A stretch of 40,000 nt of DNA from Mesostigma viride (Eukaryota; Streptophyta; Mesostigmatophyceae; Mesostigmatales; Mesostigmataceae): contig RPFO01000080.1 of the NCBI GenBank assembly GCA_009746045.1, positions 6,920,744 through 6,960,743 on the forward strand, read 5' to 3'. The notes under the pieces are model-generated. The model did not search any database, was not told the origin of the DNA, and saw only the letters and a list, made by a program, of their open reading frames with translations. Positions 1-10,743 of this stretch are shown here, one piece after another. A program made the position numbers and the translations under genes. The first letter of the stretch is position 1; every line of letters begins with the position of its first letter.

Positions 1-1119
1 GCCAAGCGGGGCGAGGCCAGGCGCGCCGTCGCTGATTGTGTTTAGCGATTCGTCTGCAGCGTCGTCACCGAGGGACGGTGGCCAGTAGAGATCGCTCACT
101 TCCGTGCCTTGTGGCCAATGGAGGGGAGGTGGCAAGGGGAGAGATGGTGGCCGAATAGAAAGATTTTTTCTGTTTCAGGCTCCCTAGTGCCCAATGGAGG
201 GACGGCGACCAGTAGTAACCGTGGCGACCAGTAGTAACCGTGGCGACCAGTAGTAACCGTTCGCTTCCATGCCCAGGCCACTGGAGGGATGGTGCCCAAA
301 CGAGGATGGTGGCTAATAGAAAGTTATTTTTCCGCAACGCAGGCTCCATAAGTGCCCACTGTTGGCAGCTGGTTCGGGCAGCTGGGATCTTGTCTTGGCA
401 GCTGGTTTCAGCAGCTGGATTCAGCAGGCTGCTGTTGATTCAACAGCCCCCCCCTTTGTGCCCAACACTGATGCAGCTTTGTTTCTGCAGGCCCTCTGTG
501 TCAGTCCAGTAGAGACAGGTTGTTTGGCAGACCTTTGTTTGGCCTGCACCTGGCTTGGCTCCTAAATGCTTATTGGTGCACTAGTGAAGCCCTAGAATAC
601 GTAAGAGTGTGACTGGCCCCTGTGATCAAAGAGTTTATGTGCCTCATGGCTTGGGCCAGAAGTCTACTGCAACACGATGACACACTGTACATAAATTGAC
701 AGGCTTGCCTGGTCCACATGTGATTACCTTGTTGATGCAGCAGTGAGCAGCTGACAGCTCTGGAAACAGTAGCCATTGGCCGTCATTTCCTAGCAGATGC
801 GAGATAGTTTTGCTAGAAATGTGTAAATACTGGACCTACAACATCACAATTGCATGTTTGTGATAATGATGCACTTGCTCTAGGTACTCCGAGTATGTAT
901 GATACTATTACTCTATCATAAACTTTGAATTCAAGCTTTTTCTTGGCATATGTTGATCATGGCGGGTGTACCTCTACCGCCCACACCGCCCGCCGCTGAG
1001 CAGGACTACACGTACCGGCCCGCTCGTGTCGGAGCCCCTGGCTGACCCCGACAAGCTAGCTACTGCCGTTCACTGAGACTGAGCTGCGAACCGCCGCCAA
1101 ACAACGCTTCTGCGCCGCC
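1..1119. other. intergenic, no gene recognised
   Basis: No family motif, convincing coding frame or RNA gene was seen on either strand. The left part carries loosely repeated blocks around 'ggcgaccagtagtaaccgt', listed separately as a short tandem repeat. The remainder is unremarkable. Confidence 0.5.
204..260. repeat. 19-bp tandem repeat, 3 copies
   Basis: Three consecutive copies of ggcgaccagtagtaaccgt start at 204, 223 and 242. Related degenerate pieces (gtggccagtagagat, gcgaccagtag) lie just upstream, so this is a small decaying satellite. Confidence 0.85.
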
Positions 1120-2700
1120 ATTAATTAATAATTAATAAGCACATGACTGCCTCACGTGGGTGCCAATACAGGGTAAAGGAACCTTCAACCTTATAAACAC
1201 AGCGAGAAGGAGGGAGGGCGCCCTAGCTTCTCTCACTGCCGCAAGTGGGCAGGCCACAGAGCGCTCTCTCCACAGCATGGTGCATGCCGGGGCGCAACAC
1301 TGTGGGTGCAATACAACCAGTGCAATACCATAGAGTAGGCTGACGCATAGCTTATGCTACAAATTAAGGTGAGGTGGGCTCAAGACGTCGGCTAAGGCGC
1401 AAGCTGATTACCACAAGGTGCCAGAGCTAATTGAAGGTACTATAACGCTGTGCGCTGATATCATTTCAAGTGCTGTAATGCCTAGGCTATCCCATAATCG
1501 ATTGCCCCCATCTGGACAACTAGCTTGACTGCTCTATCCCAGGGGAGCCCGGGGGGGCTTCCACAGTTTCTTATTAACATAGAGGTCCCCGCCCCGCCAG
1601 TACACTTGGGGCTTCTCGGGGTTGGTCTAATTGTGGCGGATGTAGTTGGGCCACTGATCCCGGCGTTGCTGCTGCTGGGCTGGCATCAGGTCGTCGTCAA
1701 GCGACCAGGAGGTGTTCACCAGCTTCTTGCAGCGAGAGAGGAACCGAACTCGGGCTGTGATGTCGCTGAAGGTGAGGACCACTGGAGGGGGCCCAGCCTT
1801 GGCCCGTGGATGGGGCAGGCGGTACAGTAGGCGCCCTGCAGTGTCGCACCTGGCAGCGCCATGCACGCCAAGAGTTTATTCTTCAGCTAGCTCGTCGAGA
1901 AGAGAGTCTGGGTTCTCCTGCGGCTGCATGTTGAAGCGCCTGCTGAGGATGACCCGGCAGCGGCGACGGTCGGGGTCAGCGGCCTCCCGGCGCGTGTCTT
2001 CCAGCTCCTGGAGCTTGGTGGTGACATTGGCGGTCGTGGTAGAGGATGCCTGGCTCTTGAGCACGGCAGGTCAGCCCAGGAGGCCGGCGAGTCGAGGCGT
2101 CATCGCTAGCCCTACCAGCAGGTTGGGCGGCGATGGTGGCCGTTCGCTCGGCGATCTCGGGGACCTGCATGGCCAGGGCGTTTACCTTTGTAGCAACTGC
2201 CTCAAGTTTCACGGTGCCTTGGCCGACTCGGCCTTCCAACTGGGTGGTCACAGTGGCTGTGGCCTCGGAAACTTTGGTGGCAATGTGCTCTTGCGTAGTA
2301 GTAAACTGAGGCTGGAGCGACTCTGGCTTCAATGTTGTTGACCTTGGCCGAGAGGGTGTTGAGTGGGCCATCAGGCGAGTTCAGGGCGGCGAGCTGCTCA
2401 GCCATTGGCGCCAGCTGCTCCGCCACTGCAGCTCGGATGGAGTCCGTGCTGGGGGACTCAGGTGCCGCTCTGCGAGGATGCTACAGCTGCTGTGGCTGCC
2501 CGTAGACCTGCGCTCATGCAGGAGGCTCCTGCTGAGGCCAGCGTAGCCAATTTCTGGGTGATGTCCTGGGCGTCGCAGCGCAGCGCCGCCATAGTAGGCC
2601 CTGACCAGCTCGATCCCATGCAGCCCCGTTGGCAGCGCTCGAGGTTCCTGCTGGACGTCTGCAACTGGATCCTACTCGCCGACGAGCCGTCGATTCCTGA
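1120..2700 (-). mobile_element. decayed LINE (L1-type ORF1 protein) relic, copy 1
   Basis: Read on the minus strand, three frames joined by frameshifts give the domain order of an L1-type ORF1 protein. First comes an alanine/valine/threonine-rich coiled coil (about 2426-2100, e.g. TTQLEGRVGQGTVKLEAVA). Then an RRM-like stretch (about 2000-1880, RRRCRVILSRRFNMQPQENP). Then the C-terminal domain (about 1800-1560: PPVVLTFSDITARVRFLSRC, a DDDL..AQQQ segment, then QVYWRGGDLYV after one in-frame stop). About 200 bp of 3' UTR-like sequence (1140-1330), found elsewhere in the window, follows, and the element ends in an ATTAATTAATAATTAATAA tail at 1120-1138. At least three frameshifts or stops make it a pseudogene. 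No reverse transcriptase is visible. The 5' limit is uncertain and could reach about 2990. The ORF1 assignment rests on domain pattern and on agreement with copies A and B further right. Confidence 0.65.
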
Positions 2701-2990
2701 GTGGCAACACAGCTATACCGTATTATGTGCATGTACAAAAAAAAAGGTTCTTTCAACGACCCTGCTAACTATATACCGAGGAGTGTGCATCCAGAGCAGC
2801 GCGCTCAAACGTCTGTTTATGCTCAATGAACTCACTTCCTCCCAGCCGTCTAGCAACTTGCAAAGACTGAGCTGCATGGCCAAACATGTTATGCAACCTT
2901 GAGGCAATGTCATACAAGAGAGAAAATCTTTTATTGTCATTATTAGCACTCAAGGTATATACAGATCCCTTATCTACATGAGGCACCAGG

Positions 2991-4116
2991 GTCGTGCCTG
3001 CATGTCAGACTGTCTCCAGCCCTATCCTCATCCTGACCATCCTGTGCCAGTCCTGCACGGTCAGAATGCTTATGAGATCCACCTGGGTCCACAGCACCAG
3101 GTCCTACATCAGGCTCAGCACCGCCATGGTGGGCACGTTGGCGAGTAACCGCTGCTGCTACAGCTTGCACACTCTCTGTGGTAACGTTAGCTTGGTACCA
3201 AGCTTGCCCCATCGTGTCCATGCAATGGGCTCTATCACAAGAGCATGCGGGGCTGCCCCTCACTGCCGTCACTAGCAGCTACAGGCATGCACTAGGTCGG
3301 CCAGCAACTGCTGTGTATAGGTCATGGAATGTTTACCCATCTTTCTAGGAATGTCCTTGGGGCCAGGCCAGGTCCGGATATGCTGCCCTGGCTTGCCAAG
3401 CCGCTGGGGGCCGGCCAGACCGAGGTTGGTGTCTACCTGACTGGTGCGAGCAAGATTAATTAATTTATTAATTAGTAAGCTATGATATGCTCGTGAACGC
3501 GGGTCTTGTATTGCACCAACAGAATTTGCCGGATCGTCTATCGTGTACGTCCGATTGCTGCTGTGGCATGCCTCGGGCATGAAGGAGAAAGGCCAGGGGT
3601 CTCTGCCCTTTCTTCCTGTTGTGCATCTACAGGGATTAAACGCACTCCGGTGCTCTGTGACTCCCCAATTATGGGAGCACGTGTTTAATTAATTAATTAA
3701 TTAAGATATACTAAAGCATCCTTGTAACTGTTCCATTCAATCTGGACTCCAGATGTTCAGACTTCAATGAGTGTCCAGGCTTAATTCCGCCCCATAGGTC
3801 AGAAAAGTAAGAACAAGAACCTTGAAAAGATCCCGTTTCCGGCGACCAGCGCCCAGGTCCTTGGCGTGCCACACTCTGTCTAATTTACGCAAAGCCTTCC
3901 ATGCAAGACCTATGCGTGCGTCGATGTCATCCTTGGCGCGGTGCTAGAAAGCCAACTGCCCAATGTGTGTGGCTCCTCTACTATTATAGCTTGGCTAGCC
4001 TCTAGTAGCGCCACACTAGGCAATTAGCTAGTTTCCAGTTGTTACTGAAAACATCTACTTTTTATGCCATTGTATTGACACTTTTGCATGTTTGGAACAG
4101 ATAAAGCCGCAATCTA
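2991..4116. other. intergenic, with (TTAA)n tracts
   Basis: No supported gene was found. Two AT tracts made of TTAA/ATTA units sit at 3455-3474 and 3685-3704. Similar tracts end the LINE copies in this window, so these may mark the ends of unrecognised insertions. The segment also holds the sulfatase 1 3' flank (below 4117). Confidence 0.5.
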
Positions 4117-7100
4117 TCACACATCATAAAACGATGGAACCCGGCCCCCCAAGCCGGGATCGTCCCCCAGTGGCGTCGCGAGTGGCGGCCGAGCCATCAC
4201 CTCGGCCGTGACATCGAGATCCCCTGGCCAGAAGCACCTCTGGCGCTCCTCTGCAGGGTATTTGCAGATAATTGCGTCGGGGCAATGAGCGAGCGTGAGG
4301 CCACCAGTGAGCGGCATAGGCCCCATGTCCTTTGCGATCTCAGCCTTATGAGAAGCGAGGGCTTCCTCAATGATCTTTATGATGGACGCGTGCTTTTTGA
4401 CGTCCAGGTCGAAGCGTTCGCTCGGGTCATACTCCACGTTGAAAAGCAACGGCGGGTCGTGGTAGGTGATGGGGGAGCCTATTCGGCCAGGCTGGGTGAT
4501 AAAGTGGGCCTTCCAGGGACCTGGGATGCAAATGTGCACGAAAATCATTGTTATGTGGAAGGCGCGAGAGTTACCATTAGTAAGAAGAGCGACTGATGTT
4601 CCTGGTCATCATGCTACGCAAATATAAACTTGAAAATGCTGAGCCACACCTAGCCTAACTAATTTTTCCCCCTAATATAGTGGTCTGTCCCCCATAAAAG
4701 GTCCCAGGGTTTACTACATAGTATGATTGCAGGAAGGTTAGTCCAGGACTCAGAAGCCATCATTGGCTATGGTAATGATGTATTACTACAGGATTCTGCT
4801 CATACCATGCATGATATTCCCGTCTGACATCCATACCGGCACCCATACACGTTGTTAAGCATTATAGTAATTTATATCAGCCATGGCTCCTTGTACGTGA
4901 TGGCATTAAAGATCATCCATGGCTCATTGTGGCAATCCGCTTGCGCCTTAGCCTGTGACTTGACCGCACCTCACTGTTATGGCATCAGCCTTCCTTGATC
5001 AGCCTATCTTTCAGCTTCGCATCAGCTTCGCGTCAGCCTACTTTCTTGTTGCCTTGCATGCCCACAATGTGCAGGGTGCAATACAACAAGAAAGCTGAAC
5101 CCCGGACCATGATGCGGAGAGAGCGCTCTGTGGCCTGCCCACTGGCCACTTCCAGGGCAGTGAGAGAAGCTAGGGCGCCCTCCCTCCTAGTTGTGTACAG
5201 GGGTTGGAGGTTCCTCTACTTTGTATTGGCACCCACGTGACGCAGTGTAATTAATTAACACATGTTGTTATGTCCCCATAACTGAGGGGGCGGGGGTCAC
5301 TCCCCTTGGGATGGAAAGTAATGTACCAGCTAGTACAAAAAAGAACGTGCGAAGTGAAGCACCACGCCGGCAGAAGTAGCAAATACGGACCAGAACAACA
5401 CATGTCACCCAGATTGAAAACGAAGGCAAAAGGGAAAGGAGTGAGGTCCCACTGCCTGGGAAGTGTGATGGCACTCGACTCCGGCCAACCCCGCACAATG
5501 ATGCACTGATATAGTGTCGTTAATCATCAGCCATGCACTATCGCAGCCACCAGGTCACAATACTGTAATAAACAAGCAACTCACCGAACCGCACCGCCCC
5601 AACATCGATGGGGTCCCTGATGCGCCAGTAGAAGAAGAAAGCATGGCCGCCGTCACGCGCCACACGCGTGCTGAAAGACCCACCCGGGGGCTGACTTGTG
5701 GGCTGACTCGTTTGGATACCTTGCCACAGGACTTGGCCATGATCAGCCCGCGGGCTGACCACTAGTCCCGCACCATCGTCTGGGGCACTCAACTCATCTC
5801 GTGGGTCATTACTGTCATTCGCTTTACTGCCATATGTGTGTATGTTAATACTAGCGACCGTGCTGCTGCCTGGCTCTCCTCCATCTCCCGTCTGAGTGCG
5901 GCTGCCCTCTTCGCTCATCGCTGGAATAACAGGCTGCACAGTACTAGTACTACTTTCACCAGTAATACTTTCACCACCATTCTTAACCAGGACAGCACCC
6001 TCCCCTCCCAGATCCCTCAAATCGTCCCCAATGGGCATTGAGGGGTCACTACCTGCGTGGCCACTATACCCCTCCCCAGGAAACTGGAGACCACCCCCAC
6101 GATCCCTATCACCATCACCATGACAGCCACATTGGCCACTATAATGCCCGCCCCCATCTCCCTCCTCCGCCTCCTCCTCCTCGGCTCCCCGCAGCAACAC
6201 GTGCGAGATGTCGATTCCGTCCAACGGGGCCCCCTCAGGTAGCGCTGCCCCTGCCAGCGCTGCGGCAGTCGGTAGCAAGTCCGTCGTGCCCACCATCGCC
6301 CCTGAGACCGACCCTGGCCGGATCCGCCCCGGCCACCTCGCTATTGCCGGCACCCGCCACCCCCCTTCCCAATTGGAGCACTTGCCCGAGTCGCACGTCC
6401 CCATCGTCCTGCAGTTAAAGCACCCAAAAAAGGGCCCCATCGAGCCTCCGTCGGTGCCCACCCACGGCACCGTCCAGGGACCGTTGTCGGAAGTGAACAG
6501 CACCAGGGTGTTGCGGGAGGTCCCAGGGTCCTCGTCGAGCGCCGCCATGATCTGGCCGACCGCCCAGTCCATCTCCATGAGCGCGTCGCCGAAGCGGCCC
6601 CGGCGGCTGCGGCCCTTGAAGGCCGAACTGGAGTACTGCTGCACTTTGGCGACGGAGATGTGGACGTGGTTGAAGGCCATCACGAGGAAGAAGGGGCGGC
6701 GGCCAGGATCATGGTCAGGGAGAGAGCTGCTGCCAGAAGGGGGGAAGTTGTTGTTGTGCGAAAGAAGGTTATTGTTGTCAGCAGAAGCATTATTGTCCGG
6801 AGAATGGCTGTTCTCGTGAGCCACGATGTTGTCGGAAGGAGAGTTGTTGTCCCGACTCGATCCATGCCCTGGTGGCACGATGACGGGGTTTCCCTGCGGT
6901 TGCTTATTCTGCTCCTCATAGTGACCGCTATGCCGTATCTTATCCCGCCCCAAGTAGTAACCCTCGGCACCTTGTGCCGTTTTCGGAGCGACAGATGTTA
7001 TCGTGGTGCCAGCCGGGGTGGTCTCCGCTGCAGCATTACCAGCATTAGCAGCTGTGGTGGTGGTCGCAGCAGCTTTCGGCATGCCACCTGGCACAGCACG

Positions 7101-10077
7101 TCGCACAGCATCCCCAATTGAGGCAGCACCCACTGCTTCTGGCATGCCCAATCTCACGGCATCTTGCATAGACGCGACCGGGCCTGCAGCTGGCTTGAAG
7201 GCAAAGCCCACGGATGGTGCACCCTGGGAAGCCATTTGTGCGGCGCCCCCCGTTTGCGAGGCACCCCCCGTTTGTGCAGCATGTCCTGGCGCACACCCCA
7301 GAGTGGATGCGACTGGGGCAACACCCGGTTCGTTCTTTTGTGTTGCGTCCCCCATTGATGTGGCACGCGGCGCCACCCCCCTGCGCCTCTTGCGGATGAA
7401 CTCGCTCACGTAGGCCGCGTAGTGGGCTGCCAGATTCTCGTGATCCACCGGTTGCTCCACGACTTGGCTCCCGTTCACCAGCGGGATGAAGGGGCAGCTG
7501 CTGTCGAACGCAGAGGGGCAGCAGGCTAGCGCACCCATGTCGATGCTGGCGACCGGCAGCGGGCACGCATGAAGCGGGGGGGGGGGAGCGGCATGCATGG
7601 TGTGTGTGGGGGTGCGACACACACGGGGGGGGGGGGGGGGGGGGGGGGGCACGCATGGGGGGCGTTAACAGCCGGTAACCGGCCAGGGAAGGAGCACGAA
7701 AAAGGCAGGCGGCAGTCAGACGGAAGGAGGTGAAGAAAGCCGGCACCCAGCACCCGCCTGCCAAAAGATCCCGCGCGGCACCGGGAAGCAGGATAAAAGC
7801 AGGAATGCGCACGATGTTGGATGAGCACAAGCACAAAAACGATAGAAAAAAACTCAAGCAGGCGCTACCAAGGCTCGATAGTGTGGACCACACATTGCAA
7901 TACATGAATGGGCTCCAGCAGCATGAGAAAGAATGTGCACCAGGTGGTAGACAAGGGGGGGACCAGGGGGGGTATGGTGGTGGTGGAAGGGTTTTATGGA
8001 TGGCGACAAAGGAAGAGGGCAGAGATGGTGAGCAGGCTGCATGCAGAAAGAGGAAAGTTACGGGACAGCCCGTGGAGGTGGAACAACGGCGGACGGAGGA
8101 GGTGGAACAACGGCGGACGGAGGAGGTGGAACAACGGCGGACGGAGGAGGTGGAACAACGGCGGACGGAGGAGGTGGAACAACGGCGGACGGAGGAGGTG
8201 GAACAACGGCGGACGGAGGAGGTGGAACAACGGCGGACGGAGGAGGTGGAACAACGGCGGACGGAGGAGGTGGAACAACGGCGGACGGAGGAGGTGGAAC
8301 AACGGCGGACGGAGGAGGTGGAACAACGGCGGACGGAGGAGGTGGAACAACGGCGGACGGAGGAGGTGGAACAACGGCGGACGGAGGAGGTGGAACAACG
8401 GCGGACGGAGGAGGTGGAACAACGGCGGACGGAGGAGGTGGAACAACGGCGGACGGAGGAGGTGGAACAACGGCGGACGGAGGAGGTGGAACAACGGCGG
8501 ACGGAGGAGGTGGAACAACGGCGGACGGAGGAGGTGGAACAACGGCGGACGGAGGAGGTGGAACAACGGCGGACGGAGGAGGTGGAACAACGGCGGACGG
8601 AGGAGGTGGAACAACGGCGGACGGAGGAGGTGGAACAACGGCGGACGGAGGAGGTGGAACAACGGCGGACGGAGGAGGTGGAACAACGGCGGACGGAGGA
8701 GGTGGAACAACGGCGGACGGAGGAGGTGGAACAACGGCGGACGGAGGAGGTGGAACAACGGCGGACGGAGGAGGTGGAACAACGGCGGACGGAGGAGGTG
8801 GAACAACGGCGGACGGAGGAGGTGGAACAACGGCGGACGGAGGAGGTGGAACAACGGCGGACGGAGGAGAAGAGGCGGTCAGTCAGAGGGAGTGCTGATC
8901 CATATCCAACATACCCAAAACAGAGCAAGCATCACACCCACAACTGGCAGCATACGCGCACCTGTACGGCACGCCGTAGTACTGGTCGAATCCGTGCGCG
9001 GTCGGCATGTACTCAGGCAGGGTGCCCCTGGGGCAAACGCGCAGGGTACGAAGAGAGCAGGCATTATTGGAAAACTTATTCACATTTGACACAATAGCAT
9101 TTGGCTATATATCGTTGCTGGCTTGACTAAAATGACATCCAAAAACAAATACATTCCCCAGAAAACTCAAGATGTCAACCCTTCACTCACAGGTGCCACT
9201 TGCCGACATATGCCGTGTCGTAGCCCACCCCCTGCAGCATCTCCGCAACTGTCGTCTCATCGGCCGGCAGGCCCTTGGCGGCATCACACCAGTAGACCAT
9301 CGGGTAGGTCCGGGAGCGGATGTGGTACCGCCCCGTCAGCATGGCGGCGCGCGAGGGGGAACACATGCTGCTGCCAGCATACCAATTGGTCAGCCGCATG
9401 CCCTCAAACGCCAGCTTGTCCAGATTGGGCGTCTTGGCGGACGGCATACCCAGGAAGCCGACGTCGCCGTAGCCGAGGTCGTCGGCGAGGAGGACTGCGG
9501 GGAGGGGCGCACGAGGACAGATGCGCTGATACCCGTTCCTTAAAGGAGAAATCTGCACACGTGTCAAAATCTCCGCTGCTACATCAGGTAGAACATTCGC
9601 GGCGTGGCTCGCGGCGATACCCGACGCAGATACTCAGTGACGTTTGCACATAAAACAAGGCGAGCGTCCTAGCTTTGGACGACAGTCTAGGAAAACCCAC
9701 CGGAGGCGAGACAAGCATACACCATCATGGGAAAAGAGAATTTGGGAATCGGCATAATGTTGTATTCTTAACTGCAACATGCCCATGCCTCAACACGATT
9801 GAGGCGAACTGTAGCTCGGGATATTTATCATAGCATGCGTGGAGACACACACGCGGTATAGAACGGGCGCAGTATACCTCTGCAAATATAATGAGCATAT
9901 CTGCCTGAAAATTAATTTACAGAGGGGAGAAACAAGGCTTTAATGGGCAAGCGGCAAGCACAGACCGATGATGTTGGGCCTATCAGGAGCACACTGGCAA
10001 GACGAAAGCATCGCGAACGCGAGCGCGAAGATGGCGAGCGTTTTCGCTTCCCCAATAGACCATCTAGCAACATCCAT
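4117..10077 (-). CDS. sulfatase 1, secreted arylsulfatase A/GALNS-like (5 exons, 948 aa)
   Basis: Predicted type I (formylglycine) sulfatase that hydrolyses sulfate esters. Exons in transcript order: 10077-9966, 9494-9191, 9027-8962, 7545-5585, 4520-4117. All introns are GT-AG and the phases close to 949 codons with a TGA stop. Residues 1-29 look like a signal peptide, with hydrophobic TLAIFALAFAMLSSC. The metal-binding LADDLGYGD follows at about 40-48. Cys82 in CSPSRAAMLTGR is the formylglycine precursor, and GKWHLG spans the exon 2/3 junction. The pocket residues NHVH (His454/456), SDNG (Asp514/Asn515) and Lys549 in GKCSNWEGG are all present. The last exon gives the GPWKAHF.TQ and HDPPLLFNVEYDPSERFD motifs of the C-terminal subdomain. 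The protein is nearly twice the usual 500 aa because of in-frame low-complexity insertions at about 216-443 (Ala/Gly, then Asn/Ser-rich) and 613-793. Unspliced introns there cannot be excluded. Substrate unknown. The start was chosen for the signal peptide and a phase-1 exon. Confidence 0.9.
5060..5262 (+). mobile_element. 5'-truncated LINE 3' end (family 1) in sulfatase 1 intron 4
   Basis: This segment is the reverse complement of the 1140-1330 sequence. It shares blocks such as agggcgccctagcttctctc, gggcaggccacagagcgctc and cacgtgggtgccaatac. On the plus strand it ends in taattaattaa (5249-5259), the same type of AT tail as copy 1. No ORF1 sequence lies upstream, as expected for 5' truncation. 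Confidence 0.65.
7625..7649. repeat. 25-bp poly-G (poly-C in sulfatase 1 pre-mRNA)
   Basis: A run of 25 G lies in intron 3 of sulfatase 1, about 80 bp upstream of the exon 4 acceptor in transcript direction. In the RNA it is a C tract. A second G run (7577-7587) lies between it and the acceptor. Run length may be unreliable in the assembly. Confidence 0.9.
8074..8865. repeat. 24-bp minisatellite, 33 identical copies, sulfatase 1 intron 3
   Basis: The repeat unit begins ggaggtggaacaacggcgga and has a 24-bp period. 792 bp equals exactly 33 units and I see no variant copy. Because 24 is a multiple of 3, all six frames remain open (for example repeating VEQRRTEE or VRRCSTSS). These long frames are artefacts of the repeat and not genes: they end at the array borders and lie between exons 3 and 4 of the sulfatase. 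Confidence 0.95.
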
Positions 10078-10743
10078 CGGGTATGTTGATTTAACGCTCG
10101 ATGAAGATGCGCCAACCAACTTGCGCCAATCCTCTTAAATCTCGTGCTGCTGCCTTCACGAATTGAAGCCTGTCAAATGAACAAAAGAAGTATGGCGGAC
10201 GCAACTCGTCAAGGAGCACGCTGCACGCGCATGTCCACCCGTCCGCAGGAGCCTGGGGGTCAGCCCACGCTACTATACAGTACTTTAGCCCGCGCTGCAA
10301 CAATATCCGTACTCTTGGATTTTTGGAGCATCACAGGCAATCCTGCGGTAGCCACGTGGCGGATACTTGTGCCATCTGTTGATGGATTTTTCCATGATCA
10401 CCGAACTGCATACTTCTACCCGCCATGTTGGAAATCGTTGTCTAATGTCTTGCCTCACCACGGAGGACTACGACCATCATTTAAGGTAATAATTCGGCAT
10501 CTACCTTGGAAGAGCAATAATTCTCTAAGATACACAAAGATGTCCGCCTGTTGACCACCGAGAAGAAACACACGCCTGAGGGCATTTATCTAAAGACAAT
10601 TGGATTACAATCGCTACGTGTTATGTTCTCGTTCGCAACCGACAGAACTTCCGAGTACCTGATACCTGTGGCGAATACCTTCATATCCGTCTGGAAGGCA
10701 GGCAGGACGCGGTTTACTCAAGAACAATCGCGAATTGCAGACA
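10078..10743. promoter_or_regulatory. shared divergent 5' region of sulfatase 1 and GH127
   Basis: The start codon of sulfatase 1 (minus) and the first usable ATG of GH127 (plus) are 666 bp apart, head to head. Any promoter elements of both genes probably lie here, and an unrecognised 5' exon of GH127 may too. I saw no clear TATA box or repeated operator-like motif. The call rests on gene orientation alone. Confidence 0.4.

Noticed and set aside
6038-6819. Plus-strand open frames opposite sulfatase 1 exon 4 (and similar ones opposite exon 4 of sulfatase 2 and exon 3 of GH127)
   Set aside because: Antisense shadows of GC-rich coding exons. No family motif, while the opposite strand has clear enzyme motifs.
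7045-9097. Long overlapping open frames on both strands (393-627 codons) with 8-residue repeats
   Set aside because: They come from the 24-bp minisatellite, whose period is a multiple of three and keeps all frames open. They lie across intron 3 of sulfatase 1.
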